DNA of 64,000 bases from Bedellia somnulentella (GCA_963576735.1 OY755179.1:5952001-6016000), one strand, 5' to 3'; numbered from the stretch's first letter, positions 54,496-64,000 are shown. Translations and numbers: made by a program. The notes: generated by a model from the letters alone, not told the origin.

Positions 54496-54695
54496 AGTGC
54501 CATAAAGGTAAGGCCTCCCCCTGTTGAGTCCACACGTCCCATCTCTGTGCCACCTCTGGCCACCCCGGCAAAAACTTGTCGAGAACATCCCGCCATCTCC
54601 GCCGCGGCCTGCCCCTACGCCGGTAACCGTCTTGTGGCACCCAGTGGCGATCTTCGCCCATCTGTCTGGGTGCATACAACTTACCGTTCACATAA
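54490..54695 (-). pseudogene. GC-rich LINE C-terminal fragment
   Basis: On the minus strand a frame reads GRPRRRWRDVLDKFLPGWPE, then VAQRWDVWTQQGEAL. An arginine-rich 'GRPRxRWxDDL...W...A.DR..W...GEA' ending is typical, by recall, of the C-termini of several LINE ORF2 proteins in insects. It differs from the RTE-w ending, so a second LINE family is represented. The fragment is about 200 bp, clearly richer in GC than its surroundings, and replaces the head of the SINE-A at 54166-54495. No catalytic domain is present and the exact clade is open. Confidence 0.5.
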
Positions 54696-54807
54696 GTCGT
54701 ATGAGCTAAAATTAAGTATTGTAAAATTAAGAGGGTTGGTGAAAGGTATTTATGAAGCCTGAAAAGCCTATGTTTTTTCCTCACTTCAAGTAAGGCACAC
54801 AATATTA

Positions 54808-54910
54808 TGCAGATCAAATAAAAAATTTGCTCCAAAAAAACAGGCGTCCAAAGTGTGTGAAAAAGAGCATGATGTAAAAGATATAGATGCAAATAGGATA
54901 GATTTCAGGC
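54808..54910 (+). mobile_element. RTE-w 3' fragment, old
   Basis: GCAGATCAAATAAAAAATTTGC, then ACAGGCGTCCAAAGTGTG and AAAGAGCATGATG match the HLDQIENVLKKAGVRS-coding part of RTE-w with gaps. AAAAGATATAGATGCAAAT is repeated twice here. Confidence 0.5.
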
Positions 54911-55204
54911 AAAAAGATATAGATGCAAATGTTAAAAAATTAAAAGCTTCTTACTCTTTTTATCTGTGTTCAAAAAACATGCTTACATTCTGCAGAAACA
55001 AAACGAATAGAAAAGTATAGATTTATGCCTCAAAAAAACATTTATATTATTTTTACCTATAACAAGGGATATTCAGAACTTTAGAAGGAAATGACGCTAA
55101 GAAAATTTAAAAATGTTGTTTGAGTTAACATTAACCGAAAGACACAGAAAATTAGCTAGTTCCAGCCTCATAGCCCAACTATTTTAAACTACTCGTATAC
55201 TTAA
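54911..55204. other. unassigned stretch
   Basis: Nothing recognised. Confidence 0.3.
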
Positions 55205-55285
55205 TAATCCCAAATAATAAGTCGCCTCTTACTACACGCATAGGAAAAAGATAGGTTAGTGCCATTCTAAGCCATAACTGCCTAA
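55205..55285 (-). mobile_element. SINE-B head fragment
   Basis: GTCGCCTCTTACTACACGC, then TAGTGCCATTCTAAGCC: the reversed first ~75 bp only. Confidence 0.55.
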
Positions 55286-55352
55286 GCCCTATAAATATCA
55301 ATAAATTTAATCTGCCTACCCCAAAGAAAATACAATACAAAAACATTAGTAC

Positions 55353-55601
55353 ATATACATACATACATATACTCACGGCTATAAATCCCTAGAAGGGGTA
55401 GCCAGAGCCAAGGAATCAAAAATTCCTCAGCCACTTTTGGAAAGTTGAGTGGGGAAAAGTGGTAAAATAAAGGTTGTTGATGAGGGGTCTCCAACCGCAT
55501 CACCCAAGAATTCCTTAAAATCCCAATACCGTTAGTCGCCTCTTACGTACACCCACCAGAAGAAATGGGGTAGTGTTATTCTAAGCCGACACTACACGGT
55601 A
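55353..55601 (-). mobile_element. SINE-B copy, full length
   Basis: CATACATACATATACTCACG tail through the head end TAAGCCGACACTACACGG; close to consensus. Confidence 0.8.
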
Positions 55602-56135
55602 AACATTAGTGTACAAAAAATTACAACGTGAAGAATAAACAGTATCGCAAGAAGAATCGCACTGCTATAAAAATATGCTCAATTTATAATGCAATCTATT
55701 TTATGTTAACAAAGATGGCGCATAGTATCGAGACAGGGCGATCGAGTAATTCCGCGATACCAATTTGTTTTCTATGCATAACTAATGCGCTGTTTCAAAA
55801 TGAAAATATGCTTGTATTGCTTCTTATCGGGGTAATGTGAACAAGATTTGGCTAACCTGGTTATAGAAGTAGGAAGATTCCAACAAATAGAGTACAAGAC
55901 TAAGTTATTTTATATTTACCATCAATTGTTAGCCTTATACCGTAATTTCTTAATTCAAAAACATTAAAAAAGAAAAAAAAAATATATACCGGTCGAATTG
56001 AGAACACTCCTTTTTTTGAAGTCGGTTAAAAATAGCATTTATTCTTGTGATTTGTTATACCTTATTTATATTTTTAATTTATTTTAAGATATACCTACAA
56101 TTCACTATATAAAAATGTTCTTGTGTATCTATAAC
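55602..56135. other. mostly unassigned; one recognised repeat end
   Basis: TATACCGGTCGAATTGAGAA, then TTTTTTTGAAGTCGGTTAAA (55985-56030) is a repeat end I recall from many lepidopteran loci; its class is unknown to me. A 70-codon frame at 55628-55840 shows no motif. Confidence 0.35.
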
Positions 56136-56137
56136 GA

Positions 56138-56440
56138 CGTGATAACTCAGTGCTTAGAACACTGCTTATCGTGAAGCCAACTAGTGATCTAATCCCGGGT
56201 CGGGCCTACACTAATTTGTGTGGTTAATTTATCATGGTTGTTTAACGGTGAGCGGAACCATCTAGACGAAACCCACATGGCTAAGCTGTACTTAGTCATG
56301 TGACAGTGTATTCGTACAAAACGGCGATAGGTCTGCCCCCTATCACTTGAATACACTGTCCAAGCAAAACGTGGGTACTATGTTCAGAAGTATTAGTACC
56401 TCTGCCGACCCCTTCGGGGATATTCGGCGTGAACGTCAGA
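56138..56440 (+). mobile_element. SINE-A copy, older subtype
   Basis: Head ACGTGATAACTCAGTGCTTAG, B box GTGATCTAATCCCGGG; the body lacks about 30 bp after CAAAACGTGGGTAC. The tail is GACTTGAGTTTGAGTTGAG, a GAGTT-type tail instead of TTATG. Confidence 0.75.
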
Positions 56441-56689
56441 GACTTGAGTTTGAGTTGAGTCTTGTATACATCGAACTATGAAAAGAGGTCATTGATAGAT
56501 TTGACTGCCCAAATAAATGTCTATTTTAAGAGTCAATGTTAATTCGATTTGTTTTCCACTTCAAATAACTGAAATATTAAATGAAGATAGACGATATTAT
56601 TGATTAAAAAGGCTTTAGTCAGAAATAAATATCAATCCTATTCTCAAATCAAATCTAAATATTTCATACAGTTATACTTATAATCGTAT
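56441..56689. other. unassigned stretch
   Basis: Nothing recognised. Confidence 0.3.
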
Positions 56690-56768
56690 CATTTATTCAT
56701 ATTGAGGAAGGCAAAGAAGTCACCATTTCGTAAGACCTTCGCAAACACTCGTGCTTCTATCACAAGGC
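56690..56768 (-). mobile_element. RTE-w 3' relic, target of CR1-w
   Basis: TATTGAGGAAGGCAAAGAAG, then CACCATTTCGTAAGACC and GCAAACACTCGTGCTTCT keep the order of the reversed RTE-w 3' end with many changes. Confidence 0.45.
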
Positions 56769-59700
56769 TGTTGCTTCACACTTTTGCCGCAAAAATACTA
56801 AACGAGGTGGTACATGCATACTTGTGACAAAGAAACTTAACTTCGAAACAATAAAATGGATAACCGATACTGCCTGCGAAATTGAATTCGAATGTTGCGG
56901 TATTGAAATTCCGCAATATAATTTGATAATAATTTGTATATATAGAACCCCGAACTCAAACTTAAAATCATTTTTTGATAAACTTAACTTTATTCTTCTA
57001 AAGTTGACTAAATATAAAAATAAAAACCTAGTACTGTGTGGAGATTGGAATATAGATTTACTCAAGACAGAACAAAAACACACAAAGGACTTAGTTTCTT
57101 CATTGGCGAATTTTAACTTAAAGAATTATATAACAAAGCCAACTAGAAAAAATGCCTGCTTAGATCTCATAGCAAGCAATATAGACAGAGCTAGAATTTC
57201 AAGTAAACTATTAGTTTTGGCTCTCTCAGATCATGAGACCGGGCAAGCATTAACTTGTAAATTAGATTTAAATATGAAAACGTCAAGAAAACAACACAAG
57301 GTCTGGTACGAAAAGATACGTGATTTTCAAGATACTAACATTAACAAGTTCCATGAATGTATGTCCGCGTTATCATTTTCAGAGGTTTTATCTACAACAA
57401 ACACAAACCAAGCATTCAATCTGTTTCACGACACTTTCCTCTTATTTTTTAACTTGTGTTTTCCTATTATTAAAATTAAAAAAGTAAACAAGCCAATTAA
57501 AAACAAATGGCTTTCAAAAGGTCTGCGGAAATGCGTTATAAAAAAAAGGATGTTATACTTAAATTATATTCATGCTAAACACAATAAACGCCAAAACCTA
57601 AAAACATATACAACATATTCCAAACTGCTAAAGAAATGCTTGTTTATATCCAAAAAAATAAATAACGCTAAATATATAAATAATGCAAAAAATATATGCA
57701 AAGCTTCATGGCGAGTAATAAAAGATAATGTGGAAGACAAAGCCTTGAATATACAAATTGATAAAATTAAATTAAATGACATATATATAACTGATCCTGA
57801 AGATATCGCAAACAATTTTAATGAATATTTTATAAACATTCCAAAATCAAACGGAAATAAATCAAAAACTTACCTAACGAATATACCACAGAACAATAAA
57901 TCTATTTTTTTAACACCTACTGATGCTCATGACATTAGAAAAATAATTAATTCTTTGAAAAATTCAAATTCAGTAGGATATGACGAAATTCCAACAAGAA
58001 TTCTGAAAAGATGTGCTTTGCCATTGTCCTTTCCACTAAGCCACATTATTAATTGCTCTTTCAATGAAGGTAAATTTCCAGAAAATCTCAAATTATCAAT
58101 TGTAAGACCTATACATAAAAAAGATGAAAAAGATGTTATGCATAATTATAGACCGATTATATTAATACCAATACTCTCGAAAATTTTTGAAAAAGTAATG
58201 TATGATAAGTTATATAATTTTATAATAGAATGCGAAATATTAAATAATTGTCAATTTGGCTTTCGTAAAAAGTCATCAACAACTTTAGCTTGCTTCAGAA
58301 TGGTCAAAGTAATTACCGAAGCGCTGAACGAGAGTATACCTATATTAGCCCTATTTCTCGACATGACTAAGGCTTTTGACCTAATATGTCGTATTACGCT
58401 TATAGAGAAGTTATATCGCTACGGTATAAGAGGAACAGCTTTAGAGTGGATAAAGAGTTACCTTACGAGTAGACATCAATACGTAGAAACGTCTAATATT
58501 GACAATGAGAGTAAAATAAAAAATACATTTAAATCGAAGTCTCTTGTTAGCGATTATGGCGTGCCACAAGGAAGCATTCTAGGGCCTTTGCTATTCTTAT
58601 TATATATCAATGACCTCCCGTCAATAACCGACATGGAATGTATTCTCTTTGCGGATGATACTACAATAATTGCTAAATGTTCCAACATCAATACATATGA
58701 GAAAAAAATTAACACAACTCTAACCGATCTTGTTAATTGGCTAAATAGCAATAACTTAAAGATAAATTTACTTAAAACTAATTTCATTCAATTCCAAACT
58801 TATAAAAGTAAAAAAGTTAATATAAATATACAGCACAATAGTGATATAATCAAAGAAGTAAATTCAATAAAATTTCTTGGAATTATTATTGATAAACATT
58901 TAAATTGGAAGGAGCATATTGATTCTGTTTGTAAACGTATTGATAGATTCGTCTATGTCCTCTATCGTATCAGTAATACTATTTCTGAAGAAGCAGCAAC
59001 TGTCGCTTATCATGGTTATGTCTCTTCCATACTTCGATATGGCTTAATTATTTGGGGCAACTCCGTAGATTTTTACCGAGCGTTTAGAGCTCAAAAGAAA
59101 TGCATTAGAGCACTTTGTGGAGCTGGTTACTTAGATTCCTGTGTTCCACTTTTCAAGGAAAAGAAAATTCTTCCACTTCCATGTTTATATATACTCGAAA
59201 TATGTATGTTCGTTCACAAAAACTTAAGTCTTTTTGAATTGACTCCACCTTCTATTCGACCAATAAGGAGCTGCGTCAAACAAAATTTTATTGCAGTACC
59301 ATCCCACAGCAAATTAGCTTTGTATAGGAAAAACTCATATTTCATGGCAATTTCTGTGTACAATAAATTAAGCGTTGAAATGAGAGAGAAGACTTTGTCT
59401 AATTTTAAAAGAGATCTATTTAGCTACCTAATAAGCCACTGTTTTTATTCAGTTAACGATTTTGTAGATAAATGTGATTTATGACGATCAATAACTTTAT
59501 TTGAGCTGATTAGTGGAATAGCTTTTTGAGTATTGTTTAAACTTATTTTATTTTTATGCATGACTAATTAACCAAATGATAATTGTACTAAATAATTGAA
59601 AAAAATAGTCTTAGTTAAGTAATGTGTAATCTAATTGTAATAATTTTTTATTTGTACCATTAATTTGATTTTATAAATATTTAAATTAAGTGATACTATC

Positions 59701-59937
59701 ATTTTAATCTATAGTCCAATTAGTATTTTTACAATTATATCATTAGAAAACAAACAAATTATGATTTGTAATTCACAAATTTTAATAATAATGTAATTTA
59801 TATAAACATAACTAAACTTCAGACGCCTTCAAAGGCAAAATATAGAAATGGACAGAAATTATCTTGTAAACATCTTTTATGTACCTATATTTCCTGAAGA
59901 AATAAATCATTTCATTTCATTTCATTTCATTTCATTT
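56769..59937 (+). mobile_element. CR1-w, 5'-truncated CR1/Jockey-group LINE
   Basis: The body runs from about 56769 to the (ATTTC)n tail at 59908-59937. CAAGGCT at 56762-56768 recurs at 59938-59944, a 7-bp probable target duplication. The 3' UTR (59485-59907) is closely similar to the solo copy at 13694-14120. Termination in short repeats rather than poly(A) fits CR1-type elements. Confidence 0.75.
56824..59484 (+). CDS. CR1/Jockey-group reverse transcriptase ORF, N-terminus missing
   Basis: 886 residues from a GTG at 56824. The frame is open back to 56734 and reads HFCRKNTKRGGTCIL before it, so the GTG is not a true start; the element was cut at its 5' end. The partial APE-type endonuclease keeps GDWNIDL (about 78), LDLIAS and LSDHETG (about 136). 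The reverse transcriptase shows PIHKKDEKD, FGFRKKSST, FLDMTKAFD (catalytic D513), GVPQGSILGP (579 on) and FADD (609-612), then KFLGIIID. The C-terminal region has SILRYGLIIWGN and RAQKKCIRAL. The protein would nick DNA and reverse-transcribe its own RNA; this copy cannot because half the endonuclease is gone. There are no internal stops or frameshifts in 2.6 kb, so the insertion is young. Confidence 0.85.
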   Translation: MTKKLNFETIKWITDTACEIEFECCGIEIPQYNLIIICIYRTPNSNLKSFFDKLNFILLKLTKYKNKNLVLCGDWNIDLLKTEQKHTKDLVSSLANFNLKNYITKPTRKNACLDLIASNIDRARISSKLLVLALSDHETGQALTCKLDLNMKTSRKQHKVWYEKIRDFQDTNINKFHECMSALSFSEVLSTTNTNQAFNLFHDTFLLFFNLCFPIIKIKKVNKPIKNKWLSKGLRKCVIKKRMLYLNYIHAKHNKRQNLKTYTTYSKLLKKCLFISKKINNAKYINNAKNICKASWRVIKDNVEDKALNIQIDKIKLNDIYITDPEDIANNFNEYFINIPKSNGNKSKTYLTNIPQNNKSIFLTPTDAHDIRKIINSLKNSNSVGYDEIPTRILKRCALPLSFPLSHIINCSFNEGKFPENLKLSIVRPIHKKDEKDVMHNYRPIILIPILSKIFEKVMYDKLYNFIIECEILNNCQFGFRKKSSTTLACFRMVKVITEALNESIPILALFLDMTKAFDLICRITLIEKLYRYGIRGTALEWIKSYLTSRHQYVETSNIDNESKIKNTFKSKSLVSDYGVPQGSILGPLLFLLYINDLPSITDMECILFADDTTIIAKCSNINTYEKKINTTLTDLVNWLNSNNLKINLLKTNFIQFQTYKSKKVNINIQHNSDIIKEVNSIKFLGIIIDKHLNWKEHIDSVCKRIDRFVYVLYRISNTISEEAATVAYHGYVSSILRYGLIIWGNSVDFYRAFRAQKKCIRALCGAGYLDSCVPLFKEKKILPLPCLYILEICMFVHKNLSLFELTPPSIRPIRSCVKQNFIAVPSHSKLALYRKNSYFMAISVYNKLSVEMREKTLSNFKRDLFSYLISHCFYSVNDFVDKCDL

Positions 59938-59944
59938 CAAGGCT

Positions 59945-60485
59945 TGTACAATAACCGCTGGGAATGATGAAGATAAGCGTAAGTATTTCATTGTCACTTG
60001 TAACTTTAAAAAAACACACTATCCAACAAGGAATATACATTCTTGTTTGACTAGTAACCCAGTTGAGTAAGCAAATAAGTTACCAAAAAATATTCCATAT
60101 TTTCCAGCATGGTTGAAACGTTGGGCAAAATCTAGTGACTCTTTAAATATTAACAAATTTGTCATATTCCCGCGGTTGGAATAAAAGCTAGTAATAAAAA
60201 ACGTATATTTTTTATCAAGGCCGTAAAATACGGATTTTAAAATATGGTTACACTTTTTAATAGTCTTTTTATGGTCCAACACCTAACGTATCGTAAATTC
60301 ACAAGCGAAGTTTGTTATGGGGAAAACCTGATTTTCTTCGTTATGCTGGTTTAAAGCAACATATTTTAGCGGAAATGTAATAAATTTCGTTTTGAACTTC
60401 AGTTTAACGTTATAAATACATAAGAGGTGGCGTTTTCACCTACAATTTTGTCAAATAATTATTATCTTCCTTTTTTAAAACGGAG
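59945..60485. other. unassigned stretch
   Basis: An 87-codon minus frame at 60019-60282 is not recognisable. No repeat. Confidence 0.3.
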
Positions 60486-60595
60486 GTGCAACCTCGACCT
60501 CCAAAACTGGTTGAGGAATTTCAAATTCCTTAGCTCTGGCTACCTTTTCTAGGGATTTATAGCCGTGAGTATATGTATGTATGTATGTATAATTT
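60486..60595 (+). mobile_element. SINE-B, 5'-truncated
   Basis: CTCCAAAACTGGTTGAGG, CTTAGCTCTGGCTACC, GGGATTTATAGCCGTGAGTA and a TATG tail. Confidence 0.7.
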
Positions 60596-60937
60596 GCGAT
60601 AAAATCACCAGCGCAATTTTTTGCACTCGGCATACCTTTATGATAACATAACATCCATTACTTTCCCAAATCTCCCAGACATCTCAGCAAAGTAATCATA
60701 AATAACAGCAATTACCATAAAAGCCTTAACGAACGCATCTTCACGACAAATATCTTGTACCCTATATGTCTACCTTTTGTCGGTGGAGATAGGATTAAAT
60801 TTCGTCATTATTCATTCTAAAATGGCGTCAATTTTGCAATGCGGACGTTTTGAGAAAGCGGAACGATTTGTACGAGTAAGAACCCATATTTTAGCTAAGT
60901 AGACATATTATTTAAATAAACGTTTGTGATGTAATAA
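60596..60937. other. unassigned stretch
   Basis: Nothing recognised. Confidence 0.3.
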
Positions 60938-61679
60938 ACCGTGATAGCCCAGTGGGTAGAACACTCGGTTATCGTGCAAACGACTAGTGTTCAAATCCTG
61001 GGTCGGGCCTACACCAATTTGTCTTTTCTAAAGACATATGTGTGGTTAATTTATCATGGTTGTTAACGGTCATGATAGTCCAGTGGGTAGAACACCCGCC
61101 CGAAAAACAGAAGGGCGTGAGTTCCAATCCTGGGACGGGCCTACACCAATTTGTCTATTCTAAAGTCATATGTGTGGTTAATTTATCATGGTTGCTAACG
61201 GTGAGGGAAAACATCGTGAGGAAACCCACATGGCTGAGTTGTACTTAGTCATGTGACAGTGTATTCGTACAAAACGGCGATAGGCCTGCCCCCTATCACG
61301 TGAGTACACTGTCTAAGCAAAACGTGGGTACCTTCTCTGGAAACTAGATGGCGGTTGCCATGTGAGTTCAGGAGTATTGGTACCTCTGCCAACCCCTTCG
61401 GGGATAAACGGCGTGAACGTTTATGTTATGTTTATGTTATGTTAACGGTGAGGGAAAACATCGTGAGGAAACCCACATGGCTGAGTTGTACTTAGTCATG
61501 TGACAGTGTATTCGTACAAAAACGGCGATAGGCCTGCCCCCTATCACGTGAGTACACTGTCCATGCAAAACGTGGGTACTCTGAACACCAGGTGACAAAG
61601 TCACGTGATGTTCAAGTCAGAAGTATTAGTACCTCTGCCAACCCCTTCGGGGATATGCGGCGTGAACGTTTATGTTATG
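60938..61679 (+). mobile_element. SINE-A subfamily A interrupted by SINE-A subfamily B
   Basis: The outer copy is 60938-61070 plus 61450-61679. Joining the halves at GTTAACGGT restores the normal body GTTAACGGTGAGGG. Confidence 0.9.
61071..61440 (+). mobile_element. SINE-A subfamily B inside subfamily A, 9-bp TSD
   Basis: GTTAACGGT at 61062-61070 and 61441-61449. Head CATGATAGTCCAGTGGG, B box GAGTTCCAATCCTGGG, 370 bp with the TTATG-type tail. It dates subfamily B activity after this subfamily A insertion. Confidence 0.9.
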
Positions 61680-61974
61680 TGATAATTATTTTTAAAAAAA
61701 ACTAGAAATATAATCCCATGAAATTTGGCTGCTTAGCATTTTTTTATTGGGTGGCGAATGAATACAAAAGTTCGGCTGAGTGGTTGGATTATAAAGAGAA
61801 ATAATTCGTTACACCGCAAACTTCTCATTAATTAACATCAAAATTACTATATGAGCATCAAATCGCAGATAAGGTGACCAAATGAGTATATTTTGATGCC
61901 ACATCAGTTTTTGGTTAGGTTACGTTAGACTTTTTTAATGTCATGTCAAATGCAACCCGTTTATAAATACTCAT
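61680..61974. other. unassigned stretch
   Basis: Nothing recognised. Confidence 0.3.
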
Positions 61975-62300
61975 CTCTATATTATATGAGATTGTTCCGT
62001 TACTGACTCCCTGACAGACAGCGCCCAGCCTAAACGTCTGGACCTACAGAGCTAAAATTGAGTAGGTAGATAGTTTTAGTGCTAAAAATGTACACTAAGA
62101 AAAGAAGTCCAAGAAATTCCCACGGGAAGGGAATTATGGGAGATTGAAGTTTGTAAGAAACTTCCTCAATATCGATTGTATCATGGTTGAAATTTTGTTT
62201 TAAGACTCCTTAACAGATATTAATGTATATTACAAAAATAATTCCAGAAATTCTTACGGAAACGGGAATTATAGGAGATTAAAGTATATATGACAGTTCT
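61975..62300 (+). repeat. old dispersed repeat with TGAC-rich start
   Basis: CTCCCTGACAGACAGCGCC, GAGTAGGTAGATAG, then two related blocks (AGAAATTCCCACGGGAAGGG at 62113; AGAAATTCTTACGGAAACGG at 62245) about 132 bp apart. By recall this resembles a common lepidopteran dispersed repeat. Confidence 0.4.
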
Positions 62301-62523
62301 ATAATCTTCATTCCATCTATTTAAAATATGTGTCAAATTGTTTATGCTATTGTTATTACTGAATTACTCCTATAAATACTTATAGATTTGGGTAATGGTG
62401 GTAGTGTGTGAGGTTATAATATATGCACTCACAATCACACATACAATGACATAAAGGCAACTAAAGTCTTAAGATATGTGTGTTATGGAACGATATAACA
62501 TAGGCATTAATAAATAAATTATA

Positions 62524-62645
62524 CTAATAAATAAAGGATACTATAAGGAAAGGATAGACGCTGGTGTCGAAATTTTTCTTTCCTTTATTTATTAGAAATA
62601 ACCCCACATGAGGTTTTAATGAAGAAAAACATTCTAATTATAAAA
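62524..62645 (+). mobile_element. FB-C relic
   Basis: CTAATAAATAAAGGA (62524-62538) and TCCTTTATTTATTAG (62581-62595) are exact inverses. Between them GGTGTCGAAATTTTTC remains. The tail CCCCACATGAGGTTTT, then AAAAACATTCTAA follows. The tRNA-like core is deleted. Confidence 0.6.
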
Positions 62646-62727
62646 AATATAATATGTTTATTATATACCCTATATATACCTAATATACAAATCATCATTC
62701 ACGTTGTAACTTTGCGTATAAAGAAAG

Positions 62728-62950
62728 GATGATGATAACATCGTTATACCCAAAGGAAAGGCGGAGGTACTATTTATTCTGAAAAGTGTGTTCTTATAAA
62801 AAATATATTTTCGCTGTCTAGCGCAAGATAAGGGACAGCCTTATCGCTGCTTTGTAAAGAAGCAAGCATATGTCATTCACGTAGGTGACAGCTTTGATAA
62901 ATCAACCATACACATAAAAAGATTCAGAAAAGACACTGAATTGTAGGCCC
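62728..62950 (-). mobile_element. SINE-A relic
   Basis: GGCGGAGGTACTATTTATTC, GGGACAGCCTTATCGCTGC and ATAAATCAACCATACACATA, then TGTAGGCCCAATTCC follow the reversed SINE-A order. Confidence 0.5.
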
Positions 62951-63279
62951 AATTCCTTATTATTGTGATTCCTAATGAATGAAAGAATAGATTAAATATA
63001 TTTAAACAAAATGGTTATTATTTTTCACTTTGGGCATCATCCTAACATGTCTATAACTTATGGATCTTTCCATTGTAAGGTGAACCGGAAGAGATCGCTA
63101 AAGTGGAGAAGAGAGAGAAGGTCGAGAAGCATAATGTGTATTTTTGTAAGTGTTTATTTTGTGATGTCCAATAAAGAGTTTTATCGACCGAAGTAGAGTT
63201 AGATTAAACTTATACGTAAGCTTCTTATTTATCTAAGTATTTGCAATAGTTAATGAGACAACTTAACTTTTATGTAATA
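62951..63279. other. unassigned stretch
   Basis: A 61-codon frame at 63011-63196 (basic, no motif) is probably chance. Confidence 0.3.
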
Positions 63280-63345
63280 CTAGATTTTTGCCCGCGACTA
63301 CGTCCGCGTGGACTACATTTTTTGCATCCAGTTTACATCCAAAAT
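63280..63345 (-). mobile_element. Helitron-type 3' terminus
   Basis: Plus strand ACTAGATTTTTGCCCGCGAC, then TACGTCCGCGTGGACTAC; on the minus strand it ends GTCGCGGGCAAAAATCTAG|T. I recall this end from a widespread lepidopteran repeat. The rest is not visible. Confidence 0.4.
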
Positions 63346-63404
63346 ACCAAAACACTATCTCAACTACTTGTTTTTTGGGTGATGTAAAGGATATAAAGGA
63401 CATT

Positions 63405-63581
63405 GAGAATTTTTTAGTGACTGTTTGGCTATGCAGTTGGAGGCCCATCACAAAAATCCTTTATTTGACTACCCTTTCCCTATTCAACTTCCGAAAATGG
63501 ATGAAGAATTATTATCTCCAAAGCTATGGCTACCCTTTTTGGGATTTATGGCTGTTAGTATCTACTCATGAATGTTTGATG
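63405..63581 (+). mobile_element. SINE-B, old, 5'-truncated
   Basis: GGCTATGCAGTTGGAGGCCC, ACTTCCGAAAATGGATGAAG, GGGATTTATGGCTGTTAGTA. It overlaps a 125-codon chance frame. Confidence 0.6.
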
Positions 63582-63919
63582 TATGTATTTCATAAATTCC
63601 TTTTGTACAGATCCACAATCTTTTCTTGGCCGACGGCGGAATTGGTACTACTATCGCCATTTTGAAATTCATATTGGCATTGTCAGTTAGCCCTCTACTA
63701 AATAGAATATAATAAATAGAAACGAATAGTGTGACCTACGTGTATAATAAATTATCATTTTCTTTTTAATAATTTTATATAGGTAACTATTTTTTAAACA
63801 CAATTAATTAAATAATGTTTCTTTGCTTATTTATAAACGCTTTTCTTTCAAGTATTCAATACAAAAAATGTGTAAATTATTATTTATTTTGTTAAAATTA
63901 TCGTATTAAGAACGAACTT
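63582..63919. other. unassigned AT-rich stretch
   Basis: Nothing recognised. Confidence 0.3.
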
Positions 63920-64000
63920 ATTTGATTAATTTATCATGGTTGTCCACGATGAAGAAAAAAAAACCTTGAAGAAACCCACATGGCTAAGTTGTACCAATGT
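63920..64000 (+). mobile_element. SINE-A fragment running off the window
   Basis: TTAATTTATCATGGTTGTCC, then GAAGAAACCCACATGGC and TAAGTTGTACC: the middle of SINE-A, with the remainder beyond the edge. Confidence 0.6.

Noticed and set aside
54361..54762. 133-codon plus frame
   Set aside because: Antisense to the SINE-A and the GC-rich LINE piece; the minus frame explains the sequence.
60019..60282. 87-codon minus frame after CR1-w
   Set aside because: No LINE or host motif could be seen.
61042..61248. Repeated frames in SINE-A copies (also 50837-51031, 46923-47108)
   Set aside because: Translations of the SINE body; SINE-A is non-coding.
1..64000. CRISPR array, operon, phage or bacterial defence system
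   Set aside because: Repeats are dispersed eukaryotic SINE, LINE and Helitron copies with target duplications or Helitron ends; no spacer pattern or bacterial gene is present.

Overview
The window looks like intergenic or intronic DNA from an insect nuclear genome, most likely a moth or butterfly. It is strongly AT-rich, has no operon structure, no convincing host exon and no rRNA, tRNA or CRISPR. It is packed with short non-LTR retrotransposon tails, tRNA-derived SINEs, small Helitrons and foldback DNA elements of the kind common in Lepidoptera. Family names used here (RTE-w, CR1-w, SINE-A, SINE-B, FB-C, Hel-1 to Hel-4) are local labels, not database names. Clade calls come from reading motifs; no search was run.

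Only two long reading frames are real genes, and both belong to retrotransposons. RTE-w (7258-10619, + strand) carries a 967-codon endonuclease/reverse transcriptase that is nearly intact but ends early because of a 2-nt deletion. CR1-w (56769-59937, + strand) keeps a complete reverse transcriptase but lost the 5' half of its endonuclease when it inserted. Pieces of other coding elements are a hAT-type BED-finger exon (44400-45183), a C-terminal piece of a jockey/CR1-group LINE (25519-26465, - strand), a GC-rich LINE C-terminus (about 54490-54695, - strand), and a decayed transposase-like stretch (5455-5710).

The rest is layered small repeats. SINE-A (tRNA-derived, about 360 bp, A and B boxes, TTATG-type tail) occurs about twenty times in two head subfamilies, often with clean 7-17 bp target-site duplications. 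SINE-B (about 245 bp, TATG tail) occurs about thirty times. Its first ~85 bp resemble the RTE-w 5' UTR and its last ~40 bp resemble the RTE-w 3' end, so it is probably mobilised by RTE-w. Hel-1 (about 950 bp, four copies) and Hel-2 (about 250-400 bp, four copies) have the Helitron pattern: A|TC start, CTAG|T end, no target duplication. FB-C is a tRNA-like core whose acceptor stem runs on into long inverted arms.

Layout: 1-5.5 kb Helitrons Hel-2 and Hel-1, then SINE-B and RTE tails; 5.5-11.5 kb SINEs, FB-C, RTE-w and its tail-to-tail neighbours; 11.5-15.3 kb Helitrons nested in each other, a CR1-w 3' UTR, SINE-A; 15-27 kb sparse, with scattered SINEs, LINE tails and a TG microsatellite; 27.3-36 kb Hel-1 with an internal tandem duplication, an FB-C palindrome, a 252-bp TTA-flanked hairpin element and several SINEs; 36-56 kb SINE-rich with the SINE/hAT/MITE nest at 43.8-45.4 kb; 56-60 kb CR1-w; 60-64 kb nested SINEs and old repeats. 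I found no dedicated cellular system. The most unusual items are the FB-C tRNA-like foldbacks, the shared ends of SINE-B and RTE-w, and the nested insertions whose junctions can be read to the base.
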